DNA of 64,000 nt, from contig OZ005620.1 in the NCBI GenBank assembly GCA_963930655.1, forward strand, positions 3,053,001 through 3,117,000, given 5' to 3'. The notes under the pieces were generated by a model that did not search any database, had not been told where the DNA came from, and worked only from the letters and a program-made list of their open reading frames with translations. Every line of letters begins with the position of its first letter. The stretch's first letter is position 1. The translations under genes and the position numbers were made by a program. Below, in pieces: positions 1 to 11,652 of the stretch. The DNA comes from Myrica gale (Eukaryota > Streptophyta > Magnoliopsida > Fagales > Myricaceae).

Positions 1-2613
1 TCTTTTCAAAATCAACCTTGTTGCTACTGGACAATGGTTTATGGCTAGTCTTAGAGACTCTTTTCCATGGGTCCTCTATAGAAACTAGAGCTTGCAAAGG
101 TTGCAAAGGAAACTTTTTGGAGGAACAGAATGCACTTGAAATGATACTTGGATGTTTCCTGTACCCATGTTTTGTATGGGCTGGAGAACTCATGCCTGAG
201 TTTTGCTCTGAAGGTGGCCTACTAACACAGTTATTGAAAATACTCTTGTAGAGAGAAAGAACGTGCTGCTCTCGGTTTGTAACCTCTTCTTCAAGTAATT
301 CAATTTCAGAAATCAATTCCTTTGTCTGAAAATAGGAAAATGGTTATCGGGTTATACTTAAATAACCAATTTTAGTGAAGTATCCAAGCGACATTTACCA
401 CTTAGTAATTATTACAGAACTTCAAATGCTAGACAGTCCAATATGCAAGCAAGTCAGAGATGGAGCAGTATGAAAGACTCAAAATTGCATTTATAGAACA
501 ACTATGAATCCCAACTGGTAATGTAAAAATGCTACAGCCCCACAGGTTGGACCATAGGGATATATGAACTTCCAAGGAAAGAGGCCAAAAAATGGTTTCC
601 CGTTTTACTGTATAGAATCCAATATGACTGCTGGTAATTTTCTAGGAGTTGAATAAAAGAAGCAAAAATATAGAAGACAAGAAAAAAAAATGTAATCAAT
701 GCAATGAGATAATTGAGTACTTCCTTGAATATCCATCATGAAATGCATGAAGAGTATATAGTAAGAGATTGTGATGGTTCAGAGTGGCTGACTAATTAAG
801 CATTACAGGAAATATTGTTCTGAATCATCATCTGTATCCAGGATTTATGCATAACGTCACCTGAGCAGCGAAATGCCTATGTCCAGGAGATAAAGTGCTT
901 GAAGCTCGGCCCATTGCTCTCTCAAGCATTATGCGCATAGATTTCTCTTGCTGCAAGCGCAATTGGAGCAGCTCAATCTGTAAATCAGAAAATATAGTTA
1001 TGGATGGAACGATAATTATGGCAGGGCTGCAAAATTCAAGCGGAAAAATAACACCTTTTTAGATAAATTAACATCCTCATATTGTCTTTAGACTGTTCAT
1101 TTGGCACTTCAACATTACACACTCAGTTTCTGTCGTGCACGACTTATTGCATGGGACACAAGAAAAACGAGCTCAATACACTACTCTTCAAGTCTATGCT
1201 CTTTGAGAAAATGGAATTAGTTTTGTGCATATCCTATGCAAAGATGGTGATTTTCTTTGTACACATGCTTCAATACTGTCCCATATTCACACTATATAAG
1301 AAAAGCCCATAATTTAATCTGCGTAAAAAAATTGTTGATTCTTCTTAGTTGACTCATTCAAGGGCCCCTTGCACAGCTAGGGTGGTATCTTTATGAATTA
1401 TTCCTTATTTTCTTCTCGCCTAGAACCACCTTCCCACAAGAAAATAAAATCTTTAACCCATCACATCTTCAGGTTAGTAAATTCGAGGTTTTCTCATCAT
1501 CTCTACCGAAAGAAAAGATTGATACAGAATAATGATGAACCGAGTATAACCTGCATTCCAATTTAAACATAGATAATCATTTAACACCACATCTTAAGTG
1601 ACAAATAGAAAGAGACTCAGAACTGGTGCTTACATCTTTTTCCAAGGAGGCCCGGTGATTTGATGAAGTATTCTTTTTAAAATAATTGGCAGTGTCATGC
1701 AGGGGACTTTGTCCCCTAGAAGCACTGGCTGAATGCGGCAAACCCTGTTATATTCATGTTAAAATAGACAGCAAAGTGTATAAATGATTTTGCTCATTGG
1801 TCGTATTCAAGGTCATGATATCTAGTGTCAGGCTGTTGTCCCCATGATTTAAGCATAGTCATTCTTTGCATTATAAGAAATTTATACGAGATGATTGGTA
1901 ACAAACTTAAGGTCGGAAGTCTCACATATGTCTCATTTTGTTCCCGCTTTATCGAACAAAAAACTCCACCCCTTGAAACACTTGCATTCCTGTCAGAAGC
2001 ACTGAAAGGAAAAGCCAGATTATACTGTCAAAAATTTGCTTAATTCGACAATGTTCATCCAAATTTTTCAAAATTTTCACACAGAAAGTTTTTAACCAGA
2101 GTACTCACCTAGGACTAGATCACTCATCAACTCTTTTTTTGGCTAAAAAAATCACTCATCAACTCATACGCCAACCGTCTAACTTCAAAACAGGGGAAGT
2201 TTAACAGAAACTCCATTCAGAGGAAGAACACACAATAATTAAACCCATGACTCTAAAGGAATGTTAATTTTTCTCACTTTCCTTAGCCTCAACTTTCGCC
2301 CAGAGACTCGAGTGCTAAAAGAGAAACTACAAGGCAGCCCATGAAACATCGCATTTCCAAGAACTTTTCTTTGGGAAAAGAAAAAAAAAATATAATAACA
2401 TCTTATCTAGCAACTCAACTCAAAATTGAGGTAACATATAATAAGAATCATTGCTTGAAATATATTAGCAAGCAAGACAATATTCAAACGAGTTTGAAAA
2501 CTAGACCTCTTAGAGCGTCTGTGTTGGGACTGAACATGTGAGTTTCCCCAAGAAGCATCACTCTCTTTCTTCCCACCTGCTGCTTCTTCCCCAACGACGC
2601 TAAAACCACCCAT
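1..2613 (-). CDS. DUF547 / Lzipper-MIP1 family protein, 5' part of gene (runs off left edge)
   Basis: Family of unknown biochemical role: an N-terminal leucine zipper (ternary complex factor MIP1 type) followed by a DUF547 domain, which would lie beyond the left edge. Seen here on the minus strand: proposed start at 2613 (MGGFSVVGEE...), then exons 1744-1634 (GLPHSASASRG...), 977-861 (IELLQLRLQQEKSMRIMLER, the coiled-coil start) and 325 to beyond position 1 (TKELISEIELLEEEVTNRE, zipper continuation, then a Ser/Pro-rich linker). Exons 2-4 all join in phase 0 with good AG/GT sites. The end of exon 1 is unresolved: the obvious donor near 2505 is in the wrong phase, so a weak donor near 2477 or a small missed exon between 1750 and 2400 is needed. 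Family assignment is fairly sure from the zipper sequence; the start is inferred. Confidence 0.72.
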
Positions 2614-5600
2614 TTCTTCTCTGCAGATGAATAATCTACCAAACCGCTCACATTCTTCTTCTATAAAATACACTCGCTATTATTTGTCTACACTGACTAT
2701 CACGAGAGAATCCGAACATACTCAGCATAAATACATGCAAGGCGGATCACATTAATGTTTCTTGGAATGGGCAAGAAAGAGAGGTCTTAAATGGGGTACG
2801 TTTGCTTTGTTGATTTGGTTTGACGTCTGAAAAACGAAAATTTGATTTATTTTCTCAGGAAAAGAAAGAAGTGAGAATGAGAAGAGGCAATATCCAAAAC
2901 TGCCCTGAGGCTGCGAGTAATTCAAAATGACGTAGCTTAGCTTCTCTGCTAGGAATTCAATCTGGTTCCTGTTGGGTAGTTGAGAGCATTCAATGTTGGA
3001 ATTTAATCCAACTGTGCTCGATGACTCTCTCTCTCGCACACGCAGACGAACACGCACATGTAGAGTCGCCATTTTTTGAAACGAAACGTTGGAGGTTGCT
3101 TCCCATGTATACGCGCGTGACTCCCGCCAGAATCTGTGCGCCTGTTAGGCCTCCAGAACCAGCCTACAAATCCAAGCTCAGGAGTCAGAAGGTTCCAACA
3201 ACCTTATTTGAAATTTAAAAAGGTCCTTAATAGCTCGCATTAAAAAAAAGTAAAGATAAATAATATGGAAAATCTTTCCTTTTTAATATATTTGAAAGCA
3301 AGAAAAATTCATTGAACCGAGAGGAAAATTCTGTCTTTAATCTATGCAAACATTTTTTTTTCTTCTTAACATGAACTCAACAACAAACTTTTAACACTCA
3401 AAAAAAAGTCTCACAACTCAAGTATCAATTCCATTAATGGCTTAATTGCAAGTGGCATGATTAGAATTTACTCTCATCCATCGGGGTTATTTGTTTATCA
3501 AAATTTTGGAAAATATTTTTAAAATTTTGAAAATTTTTTAAATATTAAAATTTATTAAAATTTGTGAAAAGTTTGAAATTTTGAAACATATTTATTTGAC
3601 TGAAATTTTTAGAACCAAAAAATTTGGTAAAACAAACATCCCCATAATTCATCTCGAAATCAGAGACAGTCTTTCCCACCATTGAATTATCTAAATTAGA
3701 AGTTAATCTTTTATTTTTATTTAAAAAGTATCTTTTAATTCCTCCTATCCCACCAAGCGAGTGTATTTCTTATATAATAACAGGCGAACATGTAACCAAC
3801 AAAAACTATAGTGTCGTATAAGTATTGTTTTTTTTATTGCCTTAGAACAAAAAACTGTTTTATATTAAAATTATGGGTCATGTGCCTACAGCGCATGGAA
3901 ATTTTGGTTATAGACTCTCTTTTTTCTCTGTTTCCTTTATTTTGGCGTGTTTAGGAGAATTTGGTACTCGTCCTCCGATCAATAAAGGAGGCACAATGTA
4001 CACATACATAATCAAAATCAATCGGGACAGGCGTTATAGTTCCGAATTTATTGTTTGGATGGAGTTTGAATTTGAATGTGAGGACAGCTTGCAAAGAAGA
4101 ATACAAGCTACTTCACGACATCATTGTAACCAATAGAATTAGGAGCCTAGAAAGAAGAAAAAAGGAAAAACACCAGAACTAGAGGGAACCGGCTAGGCTG
4201 AAGGCAATAATTTGATCATCCACTTTTCGCGGTGTTACTATCTTGGATAGCATGGCATTTGAAAATAAAATTTTGTCCAAATTGTTGGGTAGTTAAAATT
4301 TTAGATACGAGAGTTTGTGAAAAAATTAGAGAGTATAAAAAAAGTGAGGATATAGAAATTTTGATAATTATTATAAAATTTTAGTTTGTCAAATGCTATT
4401 AATTATAGGGTAAATAGAGAAAGTGGACTAACACAGCAAAAAAACACAAAAAAGCAAGTTTATAGAGGCTCACATTCTAGCCATAAAAAAAATATATCCT
4501 TTGATGGGGAAGGCAAGCTTACAACATGCAAGTCTCTCTACTTCTTGACCTGTGTGGGACACTTCTTGGCCTACTTGTTTTTTTATAGGGCAAATAGAGG
4601 AAGGGAGAATAACCATACAACAAGAAGGCACAAACAATCAAGCTTACGGATACTCAAATTCCAACCATCAAAATGAACTATCATTTGGGTGTTTAAGGAA
4701 CTAGCCGAACCAGACTGAAACTGGACCGATTCTGGCCAAACTGGTGAAAAATAACTTACCGGAATGGGCGGTCCAGTGAAACCGGTACACTCTGGTCCAA
4801 TCTCGAATTACACATGGAAAAATAGATACCGGATAAGAGTATATTGTTCCATACTGGTCCAAAATGATCATTTAAAAAAAAATTGCCGTGTCACGTGTGT
4901 CACACACATCCCCCACTCACATTTCCCCTTTAAAAAAAAACCTAACACACGCACGCACAACCCCTGCCCCGTCCTAGCCTCCCTCACGCACAGTCCCCCT
5001 CCCTCCTCCCTCACGCACAGCCCCTCCCTTTCAAACAAAAATCCTAACCTCATGACTCACGCACAACGTCTCTCTCCCCCTTGTCGTGTCTCTCTCTCTT
5101 ATCTCTCAGGTAACTTTCTTACTTCTTAGTTCTTAGTTCTTTTGATCTCTCTATACTTGTGAATTGGCATTGTTCTTAGTTCTGTTAATGTTAAAAATAG
5201 AGAATTTTGAATTACTTGAATTGTTTCTGATTTTTATAAGCCTACTTATTTATATTCAAATAAATTTTTGTTTTCTAAGAAAATAAAAGAAAACTGTTCG
5301 TCCAAATAATGATGGTGATAGTAGTAGCCATACTTATAATAGCAGCAACAGCAACAGCAACAATGGAAATATGGAAATAAGCACTAGTGTCATCTATAGC
5401 TATATTGCTATATTACCCAAAACCTTTTATAAGGAACACAATAGTTAAGGTCCAGACTGCCCAATGATTGGGTGAAGTCTGCTGAAGTAAGGAATCTTAG
5501 CTGTAGATTTAGCATCCTTTGAATCACAAAATCATTAATATCTCTGAGCCCTGCTGCCAGAATAGTTGGCGTACAAGAAAAAAATATTAACTCCCCTCCA

Positions 5601-6394
5601 TACATTGAATCCTATAAAAGTGAGCACCTTTGACTTGTAATTAATGATCGCAATAAGTGTGCTTAGTTGGTACCCTATTGTGCTTCTGCCTTTTCAAGGC
5701 CTAGATGTGTATGATCCGACAAATTATAGCTTACTTATCTAGGCACAGTGCACCGTCTTCTCAGTAGTTCCTCCTTCCGCGACCCTCATCTCAAGATTAG
5801 CATGCTATCTAACTTGCTGAAAGCAAGAAAGATATAATATGTGGTTTTAAGAGAGAATGACATATTACATGTGACTTATAATATTTAATGTTGTTTATAT
5901 TAATTATTTAACAGTAAAAATCACACATTAAAATTTTAAATTAAATCATCCGATTGTGTCAATAAATTGAAGAATATATTAATCTCTCACCTCCAACCCT
6001 TTGGACAACTTCTCATCCTCTATTCGAAAAATGTTTAGACATTCTATCTTAGGCTTGCACCAAACATAAGAAAAACATAGATTTTATTGTTTAATTACCC
6101 CACATGCCCCTTTTTTAAATTAGTTTTTTCAATTTAAATAAGTTTCGAGATCCAAGTGAAGTGAGAAACTCGTTAGTAAAAGAATTAGCTTTTACTCTCA
6201 GTTCGGTTTGTTTTGTCGTATTTTACTTTCTATAAAATGTTTTTCATAATTTCGAATGTTTTGAGAGTCTCGTAAAATACGGTATACCAAAACTTAATTT
6301 GGTCAATCGTAAAATGCAGCACCACTTTTCAGGAAAGTTATTTACTTTCTGAAACTAGTGAATATTTTTTCTCAATCTGCCTCTTTTAGTCTTA
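2614..6394. other. Intergenic, AT-rich, with repeat remnants
   Basis: No gene could be supported. Positions 3480-3620 and 41440-41590 share an AAATTTATTAAAATTTGTGA-like segment, so this is a dispersed AT-rich repeat. Two diverged copies of a roughly 90-bp unit lie at 4406-4490 and 4584-4670. From about 4690 to 4860 the sequence is rich in ACCGG/CCGGT and GGTCCA motifs like the subterminal regions of plant hAT elements, followed by a CTCACGCACA-type simple repeat (about 4940-5080) and a CAGCAACAG-type triplet run near 5342-5365. The open frames here are compositional and not coding. Confidence 0.5.
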
Positions 6395-6495
6395 GAGATG
6401 GCTAAAAACTCATCGATCTAACCCCCGACCTGGTTCAACTCGAAATGGTCGAATTTTGGGCAAACCGACACCTATATCACTGTTACCCACCTTTG
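6395..6495. mobile_element. hAT terminus fragment
   Basis: The stretch GGCAAACCGACACCTATATC at about 6457-6476 and the following TGTTACCCACC closely match the right end of the hAT element at 7355-8081. It is flanked by a direct repeat (CCTGGTTCAACTCGAAATGG) immediately before and after. This places a second, nearly lost hAT copy at the broken 5' end of the aquaporin pseudogene. The left boundary (TAGAGATGGC near 6395) is a guess. Confidence 0.45.
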
Positions 6496-6514
6496 ACCTG
6501 GTTCAACTCGAAAT

Positions 6515-8320
6515 GGCCTTGTAGCAGTGGCCGTGTCCCATGCCTTTGCACTCTTCGTGGGGGTGTCCATCGCAGCCAACGTCTCCGGTGGCCATTTGAA
6601 CCCAGCTGTCACTTTGGGATTGACAGTCGGAGGCAACATCACCATCCTAACTGCGTTTTCTATTGGATCGCTCAGTGCCAGGGCTCCATTGTTGCTTGCC
6701 TCCTCCTTCAGTTCGTCACTAATGGCGAGGTATATTTTCTACCAAAAATATGATACTTTATTACACAAAGTTGGTCACAAAAAGAAATTTATCAAATTAT
6801 ATTTATGTAATTTTTTTTTTGCGTAAATAGGTGATGTTTTATGGCTCTTTAATTTATTATTGATATACATAATTTCAAATTATCTTCGATCAGTTTATTA
6901 TAATCTTGAGTTATAATCGTTTCCTACATGTTTTCAGAATTCAAATACATTCACAAAATTACACTGAACATATTCAAAATTCAAACACAAACACCAATAC
7001 ATTTTACACAATCTCCAATAATTTTTTACTTTTTTATTCAACATAAATTTTTCCTCTCTATATTTTATCATATAACTCCAATACTTTTTTTATTAAACAA
7101 TTACATCAAATCATTTCTCTCTCCACTTTACACAAACACCAATAAAATACTATTCAACATAAATATTCACAACTTCTCTTAAATACTACAATTTTTACTC
7201 AAACTTGACAGACAATTCCAACCCATGAATTGCGTCCGGAATGAGTGCAATTGAAGGCGGTGGTCATGGAGATCGTCATAACCTTTGCACTGGTCTACAT
7301 TGTCTATGCCACGACTGCCGACCCCAAAAAGGGCTCACAATACATAATTGCACCTAGGGCTGCGCAAACTAAATGCCGGTGCCGACACCGGTTCCGGTGT
7401 TGATTTTTGTTAAACCGGCACCTTGCCCGTGACCGTTACTTTTTTACAAAATAATATATGTATATAAAACGCCATTTCCTACACGGCCTAGTATCCTACG
7501 TCTGCAGACTACCTCTGCTGCATGTCTTTATTTATTTTTTAATAATATAAGTCAAAAAAAGGCATCGTAAAGAGAACGACGCCATGAATTATGTAGGGCC
7601 TCACTGTAATTTTTTTTCTTTTTTAATAAATAAACAGCGCCGTCTTTTAAAGAGAACGATGTCATTCCATTGCTTTTGTTGGGTTGGGTAAAAACCCTAA
7701 CCCTTTCTTTTTTACCGTTTATTCTCCCTTTCCTCTACACTCATCGTCGCACTGCACAACGCCTCTCTCTCTCCTTCTAGCCTCTACAACCGTCAGCCAC
7801 ACAACACCTCTCTCCTCTACACTCTACAACCGCACAACACCTCTCTCTCATCCTGCACATCGCCTCTTTCTCGCCCTCTCCTCTGTACTCCCGATGGCCT
7901 TCCCAGCCACTCATCTCTCTCTAGCGGCAACCGACGGTTATCTCTAACCGTTACCGGTAAAACCGGCACCGCAAGACCGGTTATTCTTATCTGCCGGTGC
8001 CGGTCTCAGTTTCTTCTCACCGGTGGGTGCCGGTGTCGATTTTGGCCAAACCGACATCTATATCATTGTTACCCACCCCTAATTGCACCTATTGCAATTG
8101 GGTTTATTATTGGAGCAAACATCCTAGCCGCTGGCCCATTTAGTGTGGGTCCATGAACCCGGCCCGCTCATTTGGGCCGGCCGTTGTTAGTGTAGACTTC
8201 TCTGAAAATTGGATCTACTGGGTTGGTCCACTTATTGGGGGAGGGTTAGCTGGACTGGTTTACGGTAACGTTTTTATTGGGTCCTATGCGCCAGTCGCAG
8301 CCTCTCAATACTATGCCTAA
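6515..8320 (+). pseudogene. TIP2: TIP2-type tonoplast aquaporin, degenerate pseudogene
   Basis: Remnant of a tonoplast intrinsic protein (vacuolar water/ammonia channel). The first recognisable exon (6515-6729) reads [20 protein letters not shown], then [12 protein letters not shown] with the first NPA box. A 1-bp loss near 6652 shifts the frame before FYWIAQ. The last exon resumes at about 7212 (IPTHE..., then [25 protein letters not shown]) with one base lost near 7229 and one gained near 7255. It is interrupted at 7354 by a 727-bp hAT element, and continues from 8082 ([18 protein letters not shown], second NPA box [10 protein letters not shown]) with another lost base near 8150, ending at a TAA (8318-8320). 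The first exon with the start codon is missing, and the intron holds A/C-rich repeat DNA (about 6925-7200). VVMEI and ADPKKGS point to the TIP2 (delta) subgroup. It cannot make a channel. Confidence 0.88.
7355..8081. mobile_element. Non-autonomous hAT element in the aquaporin pseudogene
   Basis: A 727-bp element with imperfect terminal inverted repeats: TAGGGCTGCGCAAAC on the left, and TAGGGGTGGGTAACA as the reverse complement of the right end. It is flanked by a perfect 8-bp target-site duplication ATTGCACC (7347-7354 and 8082-8089). The subterminal regions are dense in ACCGG/CCGGT motifs (CGGTGCCGACACCGG type), as in Ac-like hAT elements. No transposase is encoded; the internal open frame at 7684-7947 is low-complexity Ser/Thr/Leu sequence. 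Confidence 0.9.
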
Positions 8321-8847
8321 AGATTAAAGAATGTTCCTTGTGCTGGTCTTTCTTCTTTCCTTTGGAACTAACCTTGAGGTTGTAAATTTCCAGCCGAAGA
8401 AAGAGGCTGCGTGTGTGATAAAATTGTAAACGATCGATCCCGGCATTTGCTATCGTTACCAGATCTTTGGATTCGCTTATTCTAGGATATTTGGTCCGTT
8501 TAGATTTTTCACGGGCTTTCTAAACGTGATTATGTTTGTACTGACTGTTTTTTTCTCAGATTTTAATGTATGAAGTATTTTGTCTAGAAACAAAAAAAAA
8601 CTGCAAATGGTGATTCCAACTGGCTTTTCATTTTTTTGTTGTTAACCGTTTTGTATTTAACGTGACACTTATTTTACTATCAAGTTATCTCATATACAAT
8701 AATGTTTTTTTTACGAAGGATATATAGTTCTAATGCATGTGCCTTTTCTTGCATTCTCTTATATCATGAAAAGCAATCCGGATAATGCTTTCCGGGCATT
8801 AGGGCACACAACATAATACACATATATACTTAAATTTTCCTTGGGGA

Positions 8848-8902
<55 letters not shown>

Positions 8903-9344
8903 ACCAGTATTCTTCAATCATGGTTATACAATGAATTATTTATTATTTCCTGAGACTGAAATGGGAATATTACGTACGCTGCAATCTTTGATTATTAGTT
9001 CCTGATGAGATCCTCACACAGACATATCTAGGGAGCGGATCACAGGGTCTTTAGTACTGATGATTGACGTAAGCGCACACGATGTGTCATTTGTTTGAAA
9101 TTGAAACTAGCTGGACAACGTAAGGGAAACACTTGGCCACGGCCCACGAGTATGGATGTTTGTCCTCACCAACTCCCATATAGGATCTAATCATTTCCAA
9201 GACCAATTACAAATAATTGCATGAGATCGAACACTAATTGGTCTAAAGGTTCGAAGAAGCCCGAAGAACCCGTTTTAGGTTGAACTTAGAACCTACGCTA
9301 AGTCGCATCCCATCAGCAGTTCTCTTCTCTTCATTTATTGTCAG
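8321..9344. other. Spacer with a (TA)n microsatellite
   Basis: Downstream of the aquaporin pseudogene; the start may be its old 3' UTR. A pure (TA)n tract covers about 8852-8900. No coding potential or other structure was recognised. Confidence 0.6.
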
Positions 9345-10376
9345 CAGTGGCGAAACCAGGAATCTAATCTAAGAAGGTCGAACTCTTAAAGAAAAATGAC
9401 AAAAAAAATTACTACGTAATACAAAAAATTATCTTAAGAGTTAAAATATAAAAAATTAAAAATTAAAAACACTAAAAATATTAAAATACACGTACTGTAC
9501 TATTTGCTGATACTCAGAGGTGGCAATTGGATCTTACGAGACTGCATATTCTGAAAATATTGTAAAATATATTCGTGATTAACCAAACAAGAAAGAGCTC
9601 CAAACAATGAGATATCCATCAGTAATTAATCAAACAAACATGTCAAAACAGTGAATATAAATGTCAACAATTAATTACAAAATCATATTAACTATTGTAA
9701 TTTTTTTCCGTTTTTCATCCCCAAGCCCTTTCTTTTAATGTTCATTGATATGCAGGACAATGATTTTACTGCTTCCAAATTTTTCAGCTATTCTAACAGT
9801 GAATTGACGATCACAAAATTCTGTAAAACTCTAGTTTCAAAGGTAACAAATCATATTTTAACCCTACTATATAAATACTATCAAATAAAATATAAAGACC
9901 TGTGATAAATTTAGAAAATCTTGTTTTCTATATTTATTGTCAGTTATTTAATGCATGACGCAAATAATTGAACGTAAAAACCAATTATCATTAACTGGCA
10001 CGCATAGAGGAATAGAAAAATCAGCAAAATAAGGATAATATTGTTGTCTGATAAATAGATTGAAAAAAGTACGAAGTGCATAACCTATTCGATTAGCAGA
10101 ACAATAAGGTAGAAGAACAAAAAAAATGCAAAAAAATAATAGTATATCCTTATTATCAGCGATAATTCACTCAAAAAAGCAATCTCAAAACCTAATAAGA
10201 TCGGGTCCAGGCCGTTCAAGACCTAATAAGGATCATATGAAGTTGGTCTGAGCCTATGAGTATCGGGCCTAAACTATCTTCTATTTCTTTAAAAAAATAT
10301 ACATATAGATTTTTTTTTTGGGAGCCAAGGGTGTCGGCCGACACCCTTCGCTCCCGGCCCCCTCCTTGCGCCCATG
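9345..10376. mobile_element. Tip100-type hAT remnant, copy 1
   Basis: The left end CAGTGGCGAAACCAGG and the next 150 bp (GTCGAACTCTTAAAG, AAATGACAAAAA, AATTAAAAACACTAAAAATA) match the left end of the element at 59744. The right end carries the hairpin GGGTGTCGGCCGACACCC (10330-10347), which corresponds to GGGTATCAGCCGATACCC in the other copy, and ends CCTCCTTGCGCCCATG. Flanks TATTGTCA and TATTGCCT agree at 6 of 8 bases, so the 8-bp target duplication is decayed. No transposase was found. Confidence 0.6.
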
Positions 10377-10834
10377 TATTGCCTTCTCCTTAACAAAAGC
10401 ATGAGCAGGAAATAATTGCATATCCGAGCATATAGGTGACCCCATAACAATGTCTTCAACCTAAGGATCTCCAAAATTTTCATTAGTGATTAATTGTGAA
10501 GTACAGAATCCGCGAACTTAGAATTTTGACTTAAATCTATCATTTATCTTAAAAATTTAAGATAATAAAAAGAGGTAAATTTAATTATTCGAATTATGCT
10601 CTCTATTAAGGTGATGAGCTTCAAATTATTCTCTACAATCTTCTCTCTTGCTTTTTCTTCCGACGTTTTCTCAGCAAATTATTGCATAGCTTGTTAAAAC
10701 TCCGGTATGGTAGTCTTTCAACTGCAAGAGTAGGAAAATGTGGACAAAGTGTGGATCAAAAAATGTCACCCCGATTTGATGGGTCCAATTGCAAAGAATT
10801 TCTTAAAGGGAGGCCACTAGCTAGTGGTCCCAAG
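10377..10834. other. Spacer, nothing recognised
   Basis: AT-rich sequence between the Tip100-type remnant and the triplicated exon unit. No coding region, repeat or RNA gene could be supported. Confidence 0.4.
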
Positions 10835-11652
10835 TTATGACCGTCTTTCTATGATCTAAATGCTTTGCACCTACGATCGGACCTTGATAACACCATCTTT
10901 TACTTTCTTATTTCTTCACCTCTTTCCCTTTGATCTTTGCATTGATTCTGTCCACATCTTTGCTTTGCTTTAATACGTGCAGTTGGAGCTGATGAGCTGC
11001 CAGTGAAACGTGTTGTGTTCAAAAAATGTTCTCCTCAGTGGATCTCTTTTTGGAAGTCTATCAGAGTTAGTGGAAGAATGCGACCATATATTAGAGGCAC
11101 CTATTTCAGTTGGTAATTATGATCGTATTTCAGTCGGACCTTGATAACACCATCTTTTACTTTCTTATTTCTTCACCTCTTTCCCTTTGATCTTTGCATT
11201 GATTCTTGTCACATCTTTGCTTTGCTTTAATACGTGCAGTTGGAGCTGATGAGCTGCCAGTGAAACGTGTTGTGTTTAAAAAATGTTCTCCTCAGTGGAT
11301 CTCTTTTGGAAGTCTATCAGAGTTAGTGGAAGAATGCGACCATATCTTAGATGCACCTATTTCAGTTGGTAATTATGACCGTCTTTCTATGATCTAAATG
11401 CTTTGCACCTACGATCGGACCTTGATAACACCATCTTTTACTTTCTTATTTCTTCACCTCTTTCCCTTTGATCTTTGCATTGATTCTTGTCACATCTTTG
11501 CTTTGCTTTAATACGTGCAGTTGGAGCTGATGAGCTGCCAGTGAAACGTGTTGTGTTCAAAAAATGTTATCCTCAGTGGATCTCTTTTTGGAAGTCTATC
11601 AGAGTTAGTGGAAGAATGCGACCATATCTTAGAGGCACCTATTTCAGTTGGT
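10835..11652 (+). repeat. Three tandem copies of an exon-plus-intron unit of unknown origin
   Basis: Three head-to-tail copies at about 10835-11116 (282 bp), 11117-11372 (256 bp, with a deletion near its start) and 11373-11652 (280 bp). Each copy has a T-rich intron-like part, a clean acceptor (AATACGTGCAG), then an exon-like part reading GADELPVKRVVFKKC, PQWISFWKSIRVSGRMRPY and GTYFSW. In copies 1 and 2 this is followed by a plausible donor (TTG/GTAATT); copy 3 continues GTACCACC. Copy 2 has lost one T in the exon, which shifts its frame. I do not recognise the protein. It looks like a fragment of one internal exon amplified by unequal crossing-over, with no start codon and no neighbouring exons identified. 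Confidence 0.7.

Noticed and set aside
4764-5129. 121-codon + strand frame and its minus-strand partner
   Set aside because: Made of CTCACGCACA-type simple repeat; no start context or similarity.
7684-7947. 87-codon frame inside the hAT element
   Set aside because: Low-complexity Ser/Thr/Leu/Pro sequence; not transposase-like.
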